NCBI RefSeq assembly: GCF_016908855.1
Contig: NZ_JAFBER010000014.1
Coordinates: 1-64,000, forward strand
Source of the DNA: Scopulibacillus daqui
GTDB lineage: Bacteria > Bacillota > Bacilli > Bacillales > Sporolactobacillaceae
Direction: 5' to 3'
DNA: 64,000 bases
A program made the position numbers and the translations under genes. Shown in pieces: positions 52,346-60,925 of the stretch (position 1 is the first letter of the stretch; each line of letters opens with the position of its first letter). A model generated the notes under the pieces. That model made no database searches and had not been told where the DNA came from. It worked only from the letters and a program-made list of their open reading frames with translations.

Positions 52346-52990
52346 TTATTCAGCAAGACGCTTTTGGACAATCTGTATGGCAATGACATCATCTAAATAA
52401 CCAATTGGAAAGACGTAATCGGGAATAATATCCGCCGATAATATAAAATACAATAAAGCGCTGCCTAGAATAGCGCGTTTTTTCGGCAGCATGTTGTCGT
52501 CTAAATATTGCTGGTACATTTGTTTTAGCTCATCGATATATGGGCCAATACCGCTCACCTGTTCAATCTTTGTCTCAAACATTTCACAAATCTGCCGATG
52601 CCCTTCTTCAGTCTGCGCATATTGTTCATACTTGTCTAATTCCTGCTCAATATGTGCAGTGTTAAAGTTTTTGTCAATAAGCTTTGAAGATGCGAGCGCT
52701 TCCTGAATGTGGTTTACAGGATTGTTAATGTTTTGCTGATTATTTTTCTCAGATTCTGACATATTAAAACCGGCTGCCTTAACCAAATCCTCCATTGGCA
52801 CATTAAGGGAATCAGAAAATTTTTGGAGATGGGTCAATTTTGCTTGTTGTTTGCCATTTACAATCCGCGAGATAGTAGCAGTATCCATTCCGGTAAGAGC
52901 GCTCAGCTTCCGCATAGAAAGCGACTGTTGCTTTAGCAGTGATTTTAACAGCGTCCCCAGTTTATTGAAGGCATCACTTTCCTCAGGCAT
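52346..52990 (-). CDS. XRE-family regulator with C-terminal DUF1232 domain
   Basis: A 214-residue protein. An XRE helix-turn-helix covers about 8-70 (SLSMRKLSALTGMDTATISRIVNGKQQ). A helical linker follows, and the C-terminal DUF1232/YkvA-type segment (AILGSALLYFILSADIIPDYVFPIGYLDDV) is hydrophobic and may touch the membrane. The start is the ATG at 52990 behind GAAAGGCGGG. An inverted repeat abutting its -10 box suggests autorepression, and the same repeat occurs upstream of the type I toxin. The function is otherwise unknown. Confidence 0.8.
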   Translation of the reverse strand: MPEESDAFNKLGTLLKSLLKQQSLSMRKLSALTGMDTATISRIVNGKQQAKLTHLQKFSDSLNVPMEDLVKAAGFNMSESEKNNQQNINNPVNHIQEALASSKLIDKNFNTAHIEQELDKYEQYAQTEEGHRQICEMFETKIEQVSGIGPYIDELKQMYQQYLDDNMLPKKRAILGSALLYFILSADIIPDYVFPIGYLDDVIAIQIVQKRLAE

Positions 52991-53012
52991 TTTGTTCCCG
53001 CCTTTCATCATG

Positions 53013-53036
53013 TGTTGACTATTTATCAACATTATA
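53013..53036 (-). promoter_or_regulatory. -10 box and predicted autoregulatory operator of the XRE gene
   Basis: On the minus strand TATAAT (rc of 53031-53036) runs straight into TGTTGA-N7-TCAACA (53013-53031), sharing one base. A protein bound there would block the promoter. Confidence 0.6.
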
Positions 53037-53150
53037 TGAAGGGGCTGAGCTTTTTTCCTTAACATTTTTGAAAGAGAAACACACAAGCGCAGAAAATCAA
53101 CTTTCATCCTCCCGGAAAAAGGCTGATATACCCGCTATGTTTAATACAGC

Positions 53151-53178
53151 AAAAAGGCGAGGATGTTCCCCGCCTTAA
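53151..53178 (-). terminator. Terminator of the serine hydrolase gene
   Basis: On the minus strand AAGGCGGGG and CCTCGCCTTTTT form a stem that overlaps the stop codon. Confidence 0.8.
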
Positions 53179-54359
53179 AGTGATGGATCATTGGCTAACT
53201 TTGTATAAATGGTGTTATTGACAATGCCAAATGACTTAATATTATTTTGAATGTTTGAGAGCAAGACCACATAGACTTTTCCATTTTTTCCGTAGCTGTT
53301 TAAACCATTCCAGCCAGGCAAGACGCCATGCGATGAGACGCTTCCCGGATCTACATACCATCCAAAGCCATACGTGGCCTTAAATGGTGTGAAAATTTGT
53401 TGGTAGCTTTCTTGCGACACAAGCTTTCCGGATGCCAGCGCATGATCAAACTTGTACAAATCAGGGGCTGTTGTATAAATGTCGCCGCAGCCAAACAACT
53501 GGGAAAAGTCTGGTATATCCGGCGTGTACATCGAGCCATTTTTGATTTTATAGCCTGTTGATGGATAAGGTTCTTTGTTAAAATGCGTGCCAAATCCGGA
53601 ATGATTCATGCCAGCCGGTTTAAAGATGTGCTGCTTGATATAATCGTGAAGGGATTCTCCTGAAACCTTCTCAACAATATAGCCGAGAATAGAATAATTC
53701 GAATCAGAATAAGCCCATCTTGTCCCAGGAGGAAACATTAAAGTTTGTGCATTTTTCCCGATTTTTTGCATCAGCTGTTCTCTTGTCAGCTTATCCTGTG
53801 ATTCGTCAATTTCACGAATGCCGGACGTATGTGTCAATAAATCAAAGAGTGTGAGCTGATGAGCATGCGGAAAGTTAGGAAGGTATTTAGCTAATGGATC
53901 ATGGACATTTACCTTGCCTTTTTCTTGAAGCTGCATCAGCGCCGTTGAGATAAACGACTTTGTAATCGATCCAATATAATAAACCGTATTTGAGTTATTT
54001 TTAATCCCTTTTTCACGATTAGACAAGCCATAACCTTTTTCAATGACAACTTTCCCGTTTTTGACAATCATAGCTGAACCATTAAAATGAATGCTCTTTA
54101 AATAGCGATCAATATCTTGACTGTTCACAATATTAACGGGAGGATCTTCAGACCGTTTGCCATGGCTTGCCGCTTTATATTTGTTTGGTTTTTCGGCTTC
54201 TTGCTTTTTGCTTTCAGAAGCGCTTACACTTGCTGAAGATGGTTCAGATGATTTTTGCTGATAAAAATAAGCGCCTATAATGATCAAAACTATTAATAGG
54301 CCGCTGTATCCAATTATTCTTCTGCGCCTTTTAATTTCTCTAGATTTCCTTCTACTCAT
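53175..54359 (-). CDS. Membrane-anchored serine hydrolase of the class C beta-lactamase family (PbpX-like)
   Basis: A 394-residue protein. A basic N-terminus (MSRRKSREIKRRRR) and a helix at 16-33 anchor it outside the membrane; a Ser/Lys-rich linker spans 36-75. The catalytic S-x-x-K is Ser131-Ile-Thr-Lys134, with YSDSNYS at 217-223 and a later HGVLPGWNG in place of the KTG box. This is the layout of PbpX/FmtA-like proteins, which act as D-Ala esterases, carboxypeptidases or penicillin-binding proteins of unclear role. It is monocistronic. Confidence 0.85.
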   Translation of the reverse strand: MSRRKSREIKRRRRIIGYSGLLIVLIIIGAYFYQQKSSEPSSASVSASESKKQEAEKPNKYKAASHGKRSEDPPVNIVNSQDIDRYLKSIHFNGSAMIVKNGKVVIEKGYGLSNREKGIKNNSNTVYYIGSITKSFISTALMQLQEKGKVNVHDPLAKYLPNFPHAHQLTLFDLLTHTSGIREIDESQDKLTREQLMQKIGKNAQTLMFPPGTRWAYSDSNYSILGYIVEKVSGESLHDYIKQHIFKPAGMNHSGFGTHFNKEPYPSTGYKIKNGSMYTPDIPDFSQLFGCGDIYTTAPDLYKFDHALASGKLVSQESYQQIFTPFKATYGFGWYVDPGSVSSHGVLPGWNGLNSYGKNGKVYVVLLSNIQNNIKSFGIVNNTIYTKLANDPSL

Positions 54360-54871
54360 ATAAGGCCCTCTTTTTTTATAGTTTTCTTCTTATTTATTAT
54401 TGAGCAAAAAAATGTTTAGGCAATTTTATCAATAATTTTTAACAACTCCTTTTTAATTCATTATTCGAATAGGGTATGTGCTGAGCCATTTTTTATAGAA
54501 AAGATAAAACGCTTAGTATCATGCTGTTAGTGATGATTTATTTTATCATAGATTTTTCATAAAATAGTTAAAAATTAGTTACAAAAGCAAACCTAAGGAT
54601 GAATTTAGAGGAAAGCGGCCATTTTGTTTAAAATCTCTTACGGACACATCTGTCAACCTCATTTTTAAAGACACGCCGCTAACAAATTGAATTTTTTGAC
54701 CTCTTTAAGTATTTGTTGTTACAATCAACTTGAAGCTGAACGGCTTATCCTTACTATGAGCCTGCATACAGATGAATTGTTCATTCGAACCGTTTTATTG
54801 CTGTTCTAAAAGCATTCCATCATTTTTTCCGGCCGGCTTTTTTAAATTAATGATAAAAGGAGAAATGTAAA
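54360..54871. other. Intergenic region with promoter of the aldo-keto reductase gene
   Basis: No gene is seen. TTGACC (54696-54701), 18 bp and TACAAT (54720-54725) form a good plus-strand sigma-A promoter, leaving a leader of about 140 nt before the reductase. The leader holds the palindrome CCGGCCGG near 54830 but no riboswitch I recognise. Confidence 0.6.
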
Positions 54872-55696
54872 ATGAATTTTGTTACATTGAACAACGGGTT
54901 AAAAATGCCTCAGCTTGGCTTTGGGGTTTGGCAAGTTGAAAATGAACAAGCAACAGCTGCAGTTTCTAAAGCCATTGAAACAGGCTACACATTAATTGAT
55001 ACTGCGATGATCTATAAAAATGAAGCAGGCGTCGGCAAAGCTATTAAAGATTCTTCCGTTCCTCGAGAGGAATTATTTATTACGACAAAAGTTTGGAACA
55101 GCGACCAAGGCTATAACAACACATTGCGGGCCTTTGATGAAAGTTTGGAAAGGTTAGGCCTTGACTATGTGGACCTCTATTTAATACATTGGCCAACACC
55201 TGAATTTGATGAATACGTCGATACATATAAAGCGATGGAAAAACTCTATCATGATGGCAAAGTTAAAGCTATCGGCGTTTGCAACTTTGAAATAGAACAT
55301 TTAGAACGCCTTTTAAAAGAATGCGAAGTCAAGCCTGTTCTAAACCAAATTGAGTGTCATCCGTACCTTTCCCAAAATGAGGTAAAGGATTGGTGCGCCA
55401 AACATGATATCTTTGTAGAAGCATGGAGCCCTCTTGATCAAGGCGGCGAAGTCCTTCAAGATGAAGTGATTAAAGCAATTGCTGAAGCACACAGCAAAAC
55501 GCCGGCCCAAGTTGTGTTGCGCTGGCACTTGCAAAATAACACCGTCGTTATTCCGAAATCAGTCACACCATCTAGAATAGAAGAGAACTTTAATGTCTTT
55601 GATTTTGAACTTAGTGCGGATGAGATGGCAAAAATCAATGAACTTAACCGCAACAGACGCAAAGGCCCGCATCCAAATGAAATGAATCAAAGATAA
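54872..55696 (+). CDS. Aldo-keto reductase (YtbE/YvgN-like)
   Basis: A 274-residue NADPH-dependent TIM-barrel reductase. The full catalytic tetrad is present: Asp43 (LIDTA), Tyr48 (IYKNE), Lys73 (TTKVW) and His106 (LIHWP). The cofactor end reads VIPKSVTPSRIEEN. Closest in feel are the Bacillus enzymes YvgN (glyoxal reductase) and YtbE. The likely substrates are methylglyoxal and similar aldehydes. The ATG follows AAAAGGAGAAA. Confidence 0.93.
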   Translation: MNFVTLNNGLKMPQLGFGVWQVENEQATAAVSKAIETGYTLIDTAMIYKNEAGVGKAIKDSSVPREELFITTKVWNSDQGYNNTLRAFDESLERLGLDYVDLYLIHWPTPEFDEYVDTYKAMEKLYHDGKVKAIGVCNFEIEHLERLLKECEVKPVLNQIECHPYLSQNEVKDWCAKHDIFVEAWSPLDQGGEVLQDEVIKAIAEAHSKTPAQVVLRWHLQNNTVVIPKSVTPSRIEENFNVFDFELSADEMAKINELNRNRRKGPHPNEMNQR

Positions 55697-55708
55697 TAAG
55701 CCCATTAA

Positions 55709-55746
55709 AACCTATTCAGGCAGCGCTTGAATAGGTTTTATTTGTT
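55709..55746 (+). terminator. Terminator of the aldo-keto reductase gene
   Basis: AAACCTATTCA pairs with TGAATAGGTTTTATTTG, giving an 11-bp stem and T-rich tail. Confidence 0.9.
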
Positions 55747-55830
55747 TCTTGATATCTTGCCTTAATCGCGCTTAGAAGCTCATATAATTAACCTTTATTG
55801 GATGATATGCTTTACTAGACAACCGTTAGA

Positions 55831-56529
55831 TTAGTATGAACCTAAATATTTTGGCGTAATTTCTTCCTCTATGACTTTATTATCATTATAAACCTTATAA
55901 GCCTTTGCCTTTGTTCTGGAACTAACTACGTTACTAATTGTTTGATCAATATAATGGACCGCAGCACCGTCATCTATTGCAATACCCGATTGTATATTGT
56001 TTGAACGTATAAGTTTATGATAAGAAGGTCTTCTATCTAATTCACCATCGTAATGCGGACAATTGCTTCCCCTTAGGAAACCCAAACATTTTATTGGTTC
56101 TAATCCTTCTCCAAATGAATCAGTGACACCTTCTTCGAACCAGCATAATGAACCTGCGCTAATACCGGCTAAAACAACACCTTTGTTCCAAGCCTTTCTA
56201 AAAATACTGTCTAACCCCCACTCTTTCCATAAAACTAGTAAATTCTTTGTATTTCCACCACCGACATAAATAATATCTTTTTCAAGAACAAATCCTTCGA
56301 TATCCCTTGTTGGCGGTTTAAATAAAGACAAATGAGCCGGATTACAATTTTGTTTATTAAAAAAGTTATAAAATCTCGATATATAATCTTTTGAATCCCC
56401 ACTGGCAGTTGGAACAAAACATATTTGAGGCTTTTTCTTTTTTGCTTGTTTTAAAATGTACAAATCTAATAGGGGATTATTGGGTTCCATCGAAAACCCG
56501 CCACCGCCCAGAGCAATTATTTGCCGCAT
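55831..56529 (-). CDS. Peptidase E-like S51 family protein (YgaJ-like)
   Basis: A 232-residue member of the class I glutamine amidotransferase-like fold with a serine nucleophile, Ser124 in AGISAGSLCWF. Other family marks are IIALGGGGFSME at the start, FVPTASGD and DIIYVGGGNT. True peptidase E cuts Asp-X dipeptides; the Bacillus YgaJ branch is of unproven activity. ATG start with GAAAGGAAAT upstream. It is monocistronic, divergent from queT. Confidence 0.88.
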   Translation of the reverse strand: MRQIIALGGGGFSMEPNNPLLDLYILKQAKKKKPQICFVPTASGDSKDYISRFYNFFNKQNCNPAHLSLFKPPTRDIEGFVLEKDIIYVGGGNTKNLLVLWKEWGLDSIFRKAWNKGVVLAGISAGSLCWFEEGVTDSFGEGLEPIKCLGFLRGSNCPHYDGELDRRPSYHKLIRSNNIQSGIAIDDGAAVHYIDQTISNVVSSRTKAKAYKVYNDNKVIEEEITPKYLGSY

Positions 56530-56659
56530 TTATTGATTTCCTTTCTACATATTAATAGATTAATCTTTAATTTCGACAAATCTAAGGCCAATCCTTTTTA
56601 TAACGCCGTTAGGTTAGTATAGCTAAAACCAATGCGATTTCGTTCTCCGCCGGTGGCTT

Positions 56660-56688
56660 TTGACTAAATAACAGTGTATCAGTATAAT
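56660..56688 (+). promoter_or_regulatory. Sigma-A promoter of queT
   Basis: TTGACT (56660-56665), 17 bp and TATAAT (56683-56688). The start falls near 56695, just before the preQ1 riboswitch. Confidence 0.85.
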
Positions 56689-56705
56689 AATATCTTTGGG
56701 TATTG

Positions 56706-56747
56706 ACCCGCGTGGTTCGAAAACCTCCCACGTAAAAAAACTAAGGA
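56706..56747 (+). ncRNA. preQ1-I riboswitch upstream of queT
   Basis: CCCGCGTGGTTCG, AAAACCTCCCACG and the A-rich tail AAAAAAACTAAGGAG are the parts of a class I preQ1 riboswitch in order. The ribosome site AAGGAG follows CTA directly and would be taken into the pseudoknot, so control is probably at translation. Confidence 0.92.
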
Positions 56748-56758
56748 GAGAATGAAAT

Positions 56759-57244
56759 ATGAAGGTAAAAACACTGGTGGGAAACGCGATAATAGCGGCA
56801 TTATATATTGTCATTTCTATGCTTATACAGCCATTAAGCTTTAAGGTGATTCAATTCCGCATCCCAGAAATGTTCAACCATCTCGTTGTTTTCAATAAAA
56901 AATATATATTTGGGATCGTTTTAGGTGTTATTTTAACCAACCTGTTTTTTTCGCCTATGGCGGCATACGATCTCGTTTTCGGCGTCGCCCAATCAATCTT
57001 TTCGTTAACGGTGACTATCTTGTCCGGACGCTTTATTAAAGGCATTTGGGCCCGAATGGCGGTAAATACCGTTGTCTTTACAATAACTATGTTTCTTATT
57101 GCTATCGAACTCCATTTAGCCCTTCATGCGCCTTTCTTATTAACATGGCTAACAACAGCTGTCGGCGAATTCGTTGTTATGGCGGTCGGCGCTCCGGTGA
57201 TGTATGTGCTTAATAAGCGAATCGATTTTAAGAAATTGATATAG
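56759..57244 (+). CDS. queT: QueT, ECF transporter S component for queuosine precursor
   Basis: A 161-residue membrane protein with five or six helices (NAIIAALYIVISMLIQPLSF, FRIPEMFNHLVVF, GIVLGVILTNLFFSP). This is the QueT family, which imports preQ1 or another 7-deazaguanine with the shared ECF module. The preQ1 riboswitch in its leader confirms the pathway. No queuosine synthesis genes are in the window, so salvage is the job here. ATG at 56759. Confidence 0.94.
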   Translation: MKVKTLVGNAIIAALYIVISMLIQPLSFKVIQFRIPEMFNHLVVFNKKYIFGIVLGVILTNLFFSPMAAYDLVFGVAQSIFSLTVTILSGRFIKGIWARMAVNTVVFTITMFLIAIELHLALHAPFLLTWLTTAVGEFVVMAVGAPVMYVLNKRIDFKKLI

Positions 57245-57245
57245 C

Positions 57246-57283
57246 AAAAGAGTTGCTGCGGCCAAGCGGCAGCTCTTTTGTTT
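57246..57283 (+). terminator. Terminator of queT
   Basis: AAAGAGTTGCTGC pairs with GCGGCAGCTCTTTTG with one mismatch, followed by TTTTAAT. Confidence 0.85.
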
Positions 57284-57340
57284 TAATAATGCCGTTAATT
57301 CTCAAACATCAGTCCTCTTATTCTAAGTTTTCCTTTTAAG

Positions 57341-58184
57341 TTAATCATGATGCTTGCACCTGACATAACCCCGGAAGTTTGTTTCTAAAAACTCTCCAAG
57401 CTGAAATATAGCGTCCTCATTTCCATTCATGCTTATCACCTGAACGGCTATAGGCATTCCTTGCTGGTCCGTGCCGACGGGAACAGTCAGGGAAGGAAGC
57501 CCCCATACATTTGCATAAATGATATAAGGCAGATAACGCAAAAAAGTTTTTCGAATAGAGAAAAGCTCTTTAAATAAACCGCCATGATTGGGCGCTGTCC
57601 GGTGATAAACAGGAAAAATAAGCAGACGTTTTTCCAAATATTCGGCTAAATGTTTATCCCCTTGCTCAATAAACCAGCTTAATTCTTGTTGTCGTTTTTG
57701 ATTGGGTTTAAATAGTTTAGCACCGATTATCACTTTCTTGGCAGAAACATAATGTTGGGGTGTTAGTTTTTCCTAATATAATGGCTCCTTCTTTTTTCAC
57801 CTTAGCAACAACATCAGCATCCGATGCCTTTATCTGCTCCTTTAAATGTGTTAAACCGCCTGTTGTTCTCATGCCGCCGACATCCAAAGCTTCCTTTATA
57901 CTCATCGGGACCCCGAATAATCGCCCTTCCGCCTTTCCCTCTTTAACCATTTGGTCTGCTTGCTCAGCTTCCTTGATAGCTTGGTCAAACCGGTCTTCGA
58001 CAAGGCAATTTATGGCTGGATTTATCTTTTTAATATGTGAGATATATGTATGAACAGCTTTGGTTGCTGATATCTCGCCCATTTTAATTTTCTGGGACAG
58101 AGCGGCAGCATCCATATTTAATATATCTTTGGCTGAATAATATGTCTTATTGTCAAATTCGTTCGAGGTGGTTTGTATACTCAT
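57341..58184 (-). pseudogene. Amidase-signature family gene with an internal deletion
   Basis: Two adjacent frames are the two ends of one amidase. The N-terminal part (ATG at 58184 behind AAAGGGGGAG) keeps the catalytic lysine region GVPMSIKEALDVGGMRTTGG and ends at TNTPTLCFCQESD. The C-terminal part (57341-57733) has NVWGLPSLTVPVGTDQQGMPIAVQVI. The middle, including the GGSSGG segment with the two catalytic serines, is missing, and the junction near 57720-57735 is also frameshifted. About 280 codons remain of a gene usually near 480. Without the serines no amidase activity is possible. Confidence 0.88.
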
Positions 58185-58296
58185 AAGGCTCCCCCTTTCA
58201 TATGTTTTTGTATGTGTGTATTCATTCATTAATTCAATTATCCCTCTTTTGATTTTTCGAATTTAGTTCTCTTGTGAAATAGAAAAAGGCAGAGCT

Positions 58297-58944
58297 TTAA
58301 TGCGTCGCTCCGCCAACTTCCTTAATATCTTCTTTTTCATTTGCCGCTGTTACGGCTGCAAGTTCCAGCCCTTTTACAATCGTATCGAGACTGAGGCTCG
58401 GCGCCTCCTTATCAGCTGTTTGTTCATGTATATATGGAATGTGAATAAATCCGCCTCGAATATCTGATGCTTCTGTTTGCAAATAATGCATAACACCATA
58501 AAATAGATGGTTGCATACAAAGGTGCCGGCAGTATTAGACACGGCGGCTGGTATACTTTCTTCCTTAAGGCGGCGGACGATTCTTTTGATTGGCAGCGTT
58601 GACCAGAGGGCAGCCGGACCGCCTGCAACAACCGGCTCATCAATCGGCTGTTGGTTATCATTATCCGGAATCCGTGCATCATCAATATTAATGGCCACCC
58701 GTTCAGGCGTGATTTTCAGACGTCCGCCGGCCTGGCCCACACAAATGACCGCATCAGGTTCATGCTCCATAATGGCTCTTACCGCTGTTTCAATAGAACG
58801 GTGAAAAACTGTCGGCACTTCCTGTGCAACAATTGTGATGTCGTCTATTTTTCTCCCGTCTAAACGTCTAACAGCCTCCAGCGCTGGATTTATCTTTTCG
58901 CCGCCAAAAGCTTCAAACCCTGTTAACAAAACTTTCTTTCTCAT
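58297..58944 (-). CDS. pcp: Pyrrolidone-carboxylate peptidase
   Basis: Removes N-terminal pyroglutamate from peptides. The 215-residue protein has the C15 triad at its standard positions: Glu81 (PERVAIN), Cys144 (GTFVCNHLFYG) and His168 (GFIHIPY). It lies downstream of the two 5-oxoproline transporter genes on the same strand, 179 bp away, so uptake and release of 5-oxoproline are probably linked. The ATG is preceded by AAGAGGTG. Confidence 0.96.
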   Translation of the reverse strand: MRKKVLLTGFEAFGGEKINPALEAVRRLDGRKIDDITIVAQEVPTVFHRSIETAVRAIMEHEPDAVICVGQAGGRLKITPERVAINIDDARIPDNDNQQPIDEPVVAGGPAALWSTLPIKRIVRRLKEESIPAAVSNTAGTFVCNHLFYGVMHYLQTEASDIRGGFIHIPYIHEQTADKEAPSLSLDTIVKGLELAAVTAANEKEDIKEVGGATH

Positions 58945-59123
58945 TATCTAACACCTCTTATTTTACCCCTATGTAACGTCTGTAAGATTCCCGTTAACAT
59001 TAGCCAACTCATGAAAGCGGGAGATAACCGTGGCACGCATAACTATGGCCGCTCTTTTTCTCGCCGCAAATGGCGCAGAGCATTTTCCTATCATCACTAA
59101 CCATCGGCCTGCTGACGGCAATA

Positions 59124-60077
59124 TTACTTTATCAGAAAATACATTAATGCAACATTAACCGCAAGCGTGATTAACGCGGTCGGAAACTGAACACGTATGA
59201 CATGGTTTTTATCCTTTAAATCTAGCAATGCGGCTGGCACAATATTAAAATTCGCTGCCATCGGCGTCATTAATGTCCCGCAATAGCCTGCAAACATAGC
59301 AATCGCTGCAAGCTGATTCGCGTCAGCGCCAAATTGCTGAATAAGAAGCGGAATCGCAATCCCCGCTGTCATAACAGGAAAAGCAGCAAAGGCATTTCCC
59401 ATAATCATAGTAAACACAGCCATGCCGACACAGTAAATCAATACCGCCCAAAACAGCGAGTGTTCAGGTATAAATTTTGTGGTTATTTGTGTAACAACCG
59501 TCCCAACTCCCGCCTTTGTGAAAATTGTCCCGAGCGTAGCAAGCAATTGAGGCAGTACTACCGCCCATCCGATAGATTCCAATAAACGCCGGCATTCCTT
59601 GATAGACGTTCGCGGCGTATCGCGGGTCAAGGCTAATGCCGCTATCAAAGCTATCACACAAGCCGCGCCAAGAGCGACTAATGTGGGATTGGCCGGATCA
59701 AAAAGCGGCAAGCGGCCTATTTTGATATTTGCCAACAATTTAGAGCCAACAACGGTTAAAACAGGAATTAATAAGGCCGGCAAAAACAGCCAGCTGCCAA
59801 GACGCTGACGGCGTTCCTCACGCGCTTCCGTACTTTCTTCTCTAAAACGGCCTTTGCGAAGACCTCCGCAAGCTACAATAAGCACCATCACAATGACCAT
59901 TAATCCAATATAAAAAGGCGGAATAACTTTCCCAAAGAGAAGTGTCAAAGCATAAATAAAATAAAACAAGCCGGAGGTTATTCGCCGCGAATTGGATTTA
60001 TCGAAAAAAGTATATATTGAACACAGCAATCCAATAATGCCCATAAATGCATAAACTGCTTCAACGGAAATCGTCAT
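59124..60077 (-). CDS. 5-oxoproline transporter subunit, DUF979 family
   Basis: A 317-residue membrane protein with about eight or nine helices (GLFYFIYALTLLFGKVIPPF, AMFAGYCGTLMTPMAANFNIVPAALL). The GTLMTPMAANFN motif fits the DUF979 family. In Firmicutes it pairs with DUF969 and pcp, and the pair is annotated as a 5-oxoproline transporter. It overlaps the DUF969 gene by 4 bp (ATGA). The start follows GGAAAGGAAAG. Confidence 0.85.
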   Translation of the reverse strand: MTISVEAVYAFMGIIGLLCSIYTFFDKSNSRRITSGLFYFIYALTLLFGKVIPPFYIGLMVIVMVLIVACGGLRKGRFREESTEAREERRQRLGSWLFLPALLIPVLTVVGSKLLANIKIGRLPLFDPANPTLVALGAACVIALIAALALTRDTPRTSIKECRRLLESIGWAVVLPQLLATLGTIFTKAGVGTVVTQITTKFIPEHSLFWAVLIYCVGMAVFTMIMGNAFAAFPVMTAGIAIPLLIQQFGADANQLAAIAMFAGYCGTLMTPMAANFNIVPAALLDLKDKNHVIRVQFPTALITLAVNVALMYFLIK

Positions 60078-60793
60078 CTTTCAACTTTCCTTTCCGTTTC
60101 ATTAGCTTGTCCGGCTTCTAAAAATTTAGGCTGGCCAAGCCGGCGATCCAGCCGTTTATCAAACAGGTAAAGACGAATCGAATGAATAATAAACACACAG
60201 ACGGCTGTCGGTATTCCCCAAAGCGCCATTAAAATAGGATCAGCTGATATATGATTTTGATCGAAAAATCCTTTCATTAGCAAAATACCGCCGACCGCCA
60301 CAAAAATATCCTCGCCAAAAAATAACCCAATGTTATCGGCTGCGGCGGCTTGGGCGCGAATATTTTCTCTTTCTTCTTGAGGCAATTTGCCATACTTTGC
60401 TTCAGCCGCCCCTTCAGCCATCGGCGCAATTAACGGCCGAACAGTCTGCGGATGCCCGCCGATGCTGTTCAGTCCCAGAGCAGCCCCAATCTCGCGTATT
60501 AACAGATAGATATTAATAATGCGCCCCGCAGTCACAGCTTTAATTTTTGAAACGAGTTTCGCCGCCTGATTTTGCAAGCCGTTTCTTTCTAACAAGCCGA
60601 CAATAGGCAAAGTGACAATCAAGATCGACATGTAGCGATTCGTTGTAAAGGCTTCGCCGAACTGTGTAATCAGCTCTTTAATTGGCAGTCCGCCGATTAA
60701 GCCTGTCACAAGCGCCGAAACGGTTACGACAACTAGCGGATTAAATCTTAGCAAGAATCCGACAATAATTAATACAACACCAATAAGAACCAT
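60074..60793 (-). CDS. 5-oxoproline transporter subunit, DUF969 family
   Basis: A 239-residue membrane protein with six or seven helices (VVLIIVGFLLRFNPLVVVTVSALVTGLIGGLP, GGHPQTVRPLIAPMAEGAAEAKYG). It is the first gene of the transporter pair and is translationally coupled to DUF979. The ATG follows AAAGAAGGGG. The cytoplasmic C-terminus is basic. Confidence 0.85.
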   Translation of the reverse strand: MVLIGVVLIIVGFLLRFNPLVVVTVSALVTGLIGGLPIKELITQFGEAFTTNRYMSILIVTLPIVGLLERNGLQNQAAKLVSKIKAVTAGRIINIYLLIREIGAALGLNSIGGHPQTVRPLIAPMAEGAAEAKYGKLPQEERENIRAQAAAADNIGLFFGEDIFVAVGGILLMKGFFDQNHISADPILMALWGIPTAVCVFIIHSIRLYLFDKRLDRRLGQPKFLEAGQANETERKVER

Positions 60794-60925
60794 CTAACCC
60801 CTTCTTTCATGATGACTGATCAAAATAGTATCAAATAGTCAATATATTAATAAAAATCTTTGTGTCATTATTTTAACATAATTTGATAATATTCGATATC
60901 ATCGGTTTAATGCTATCCGCTTCTC

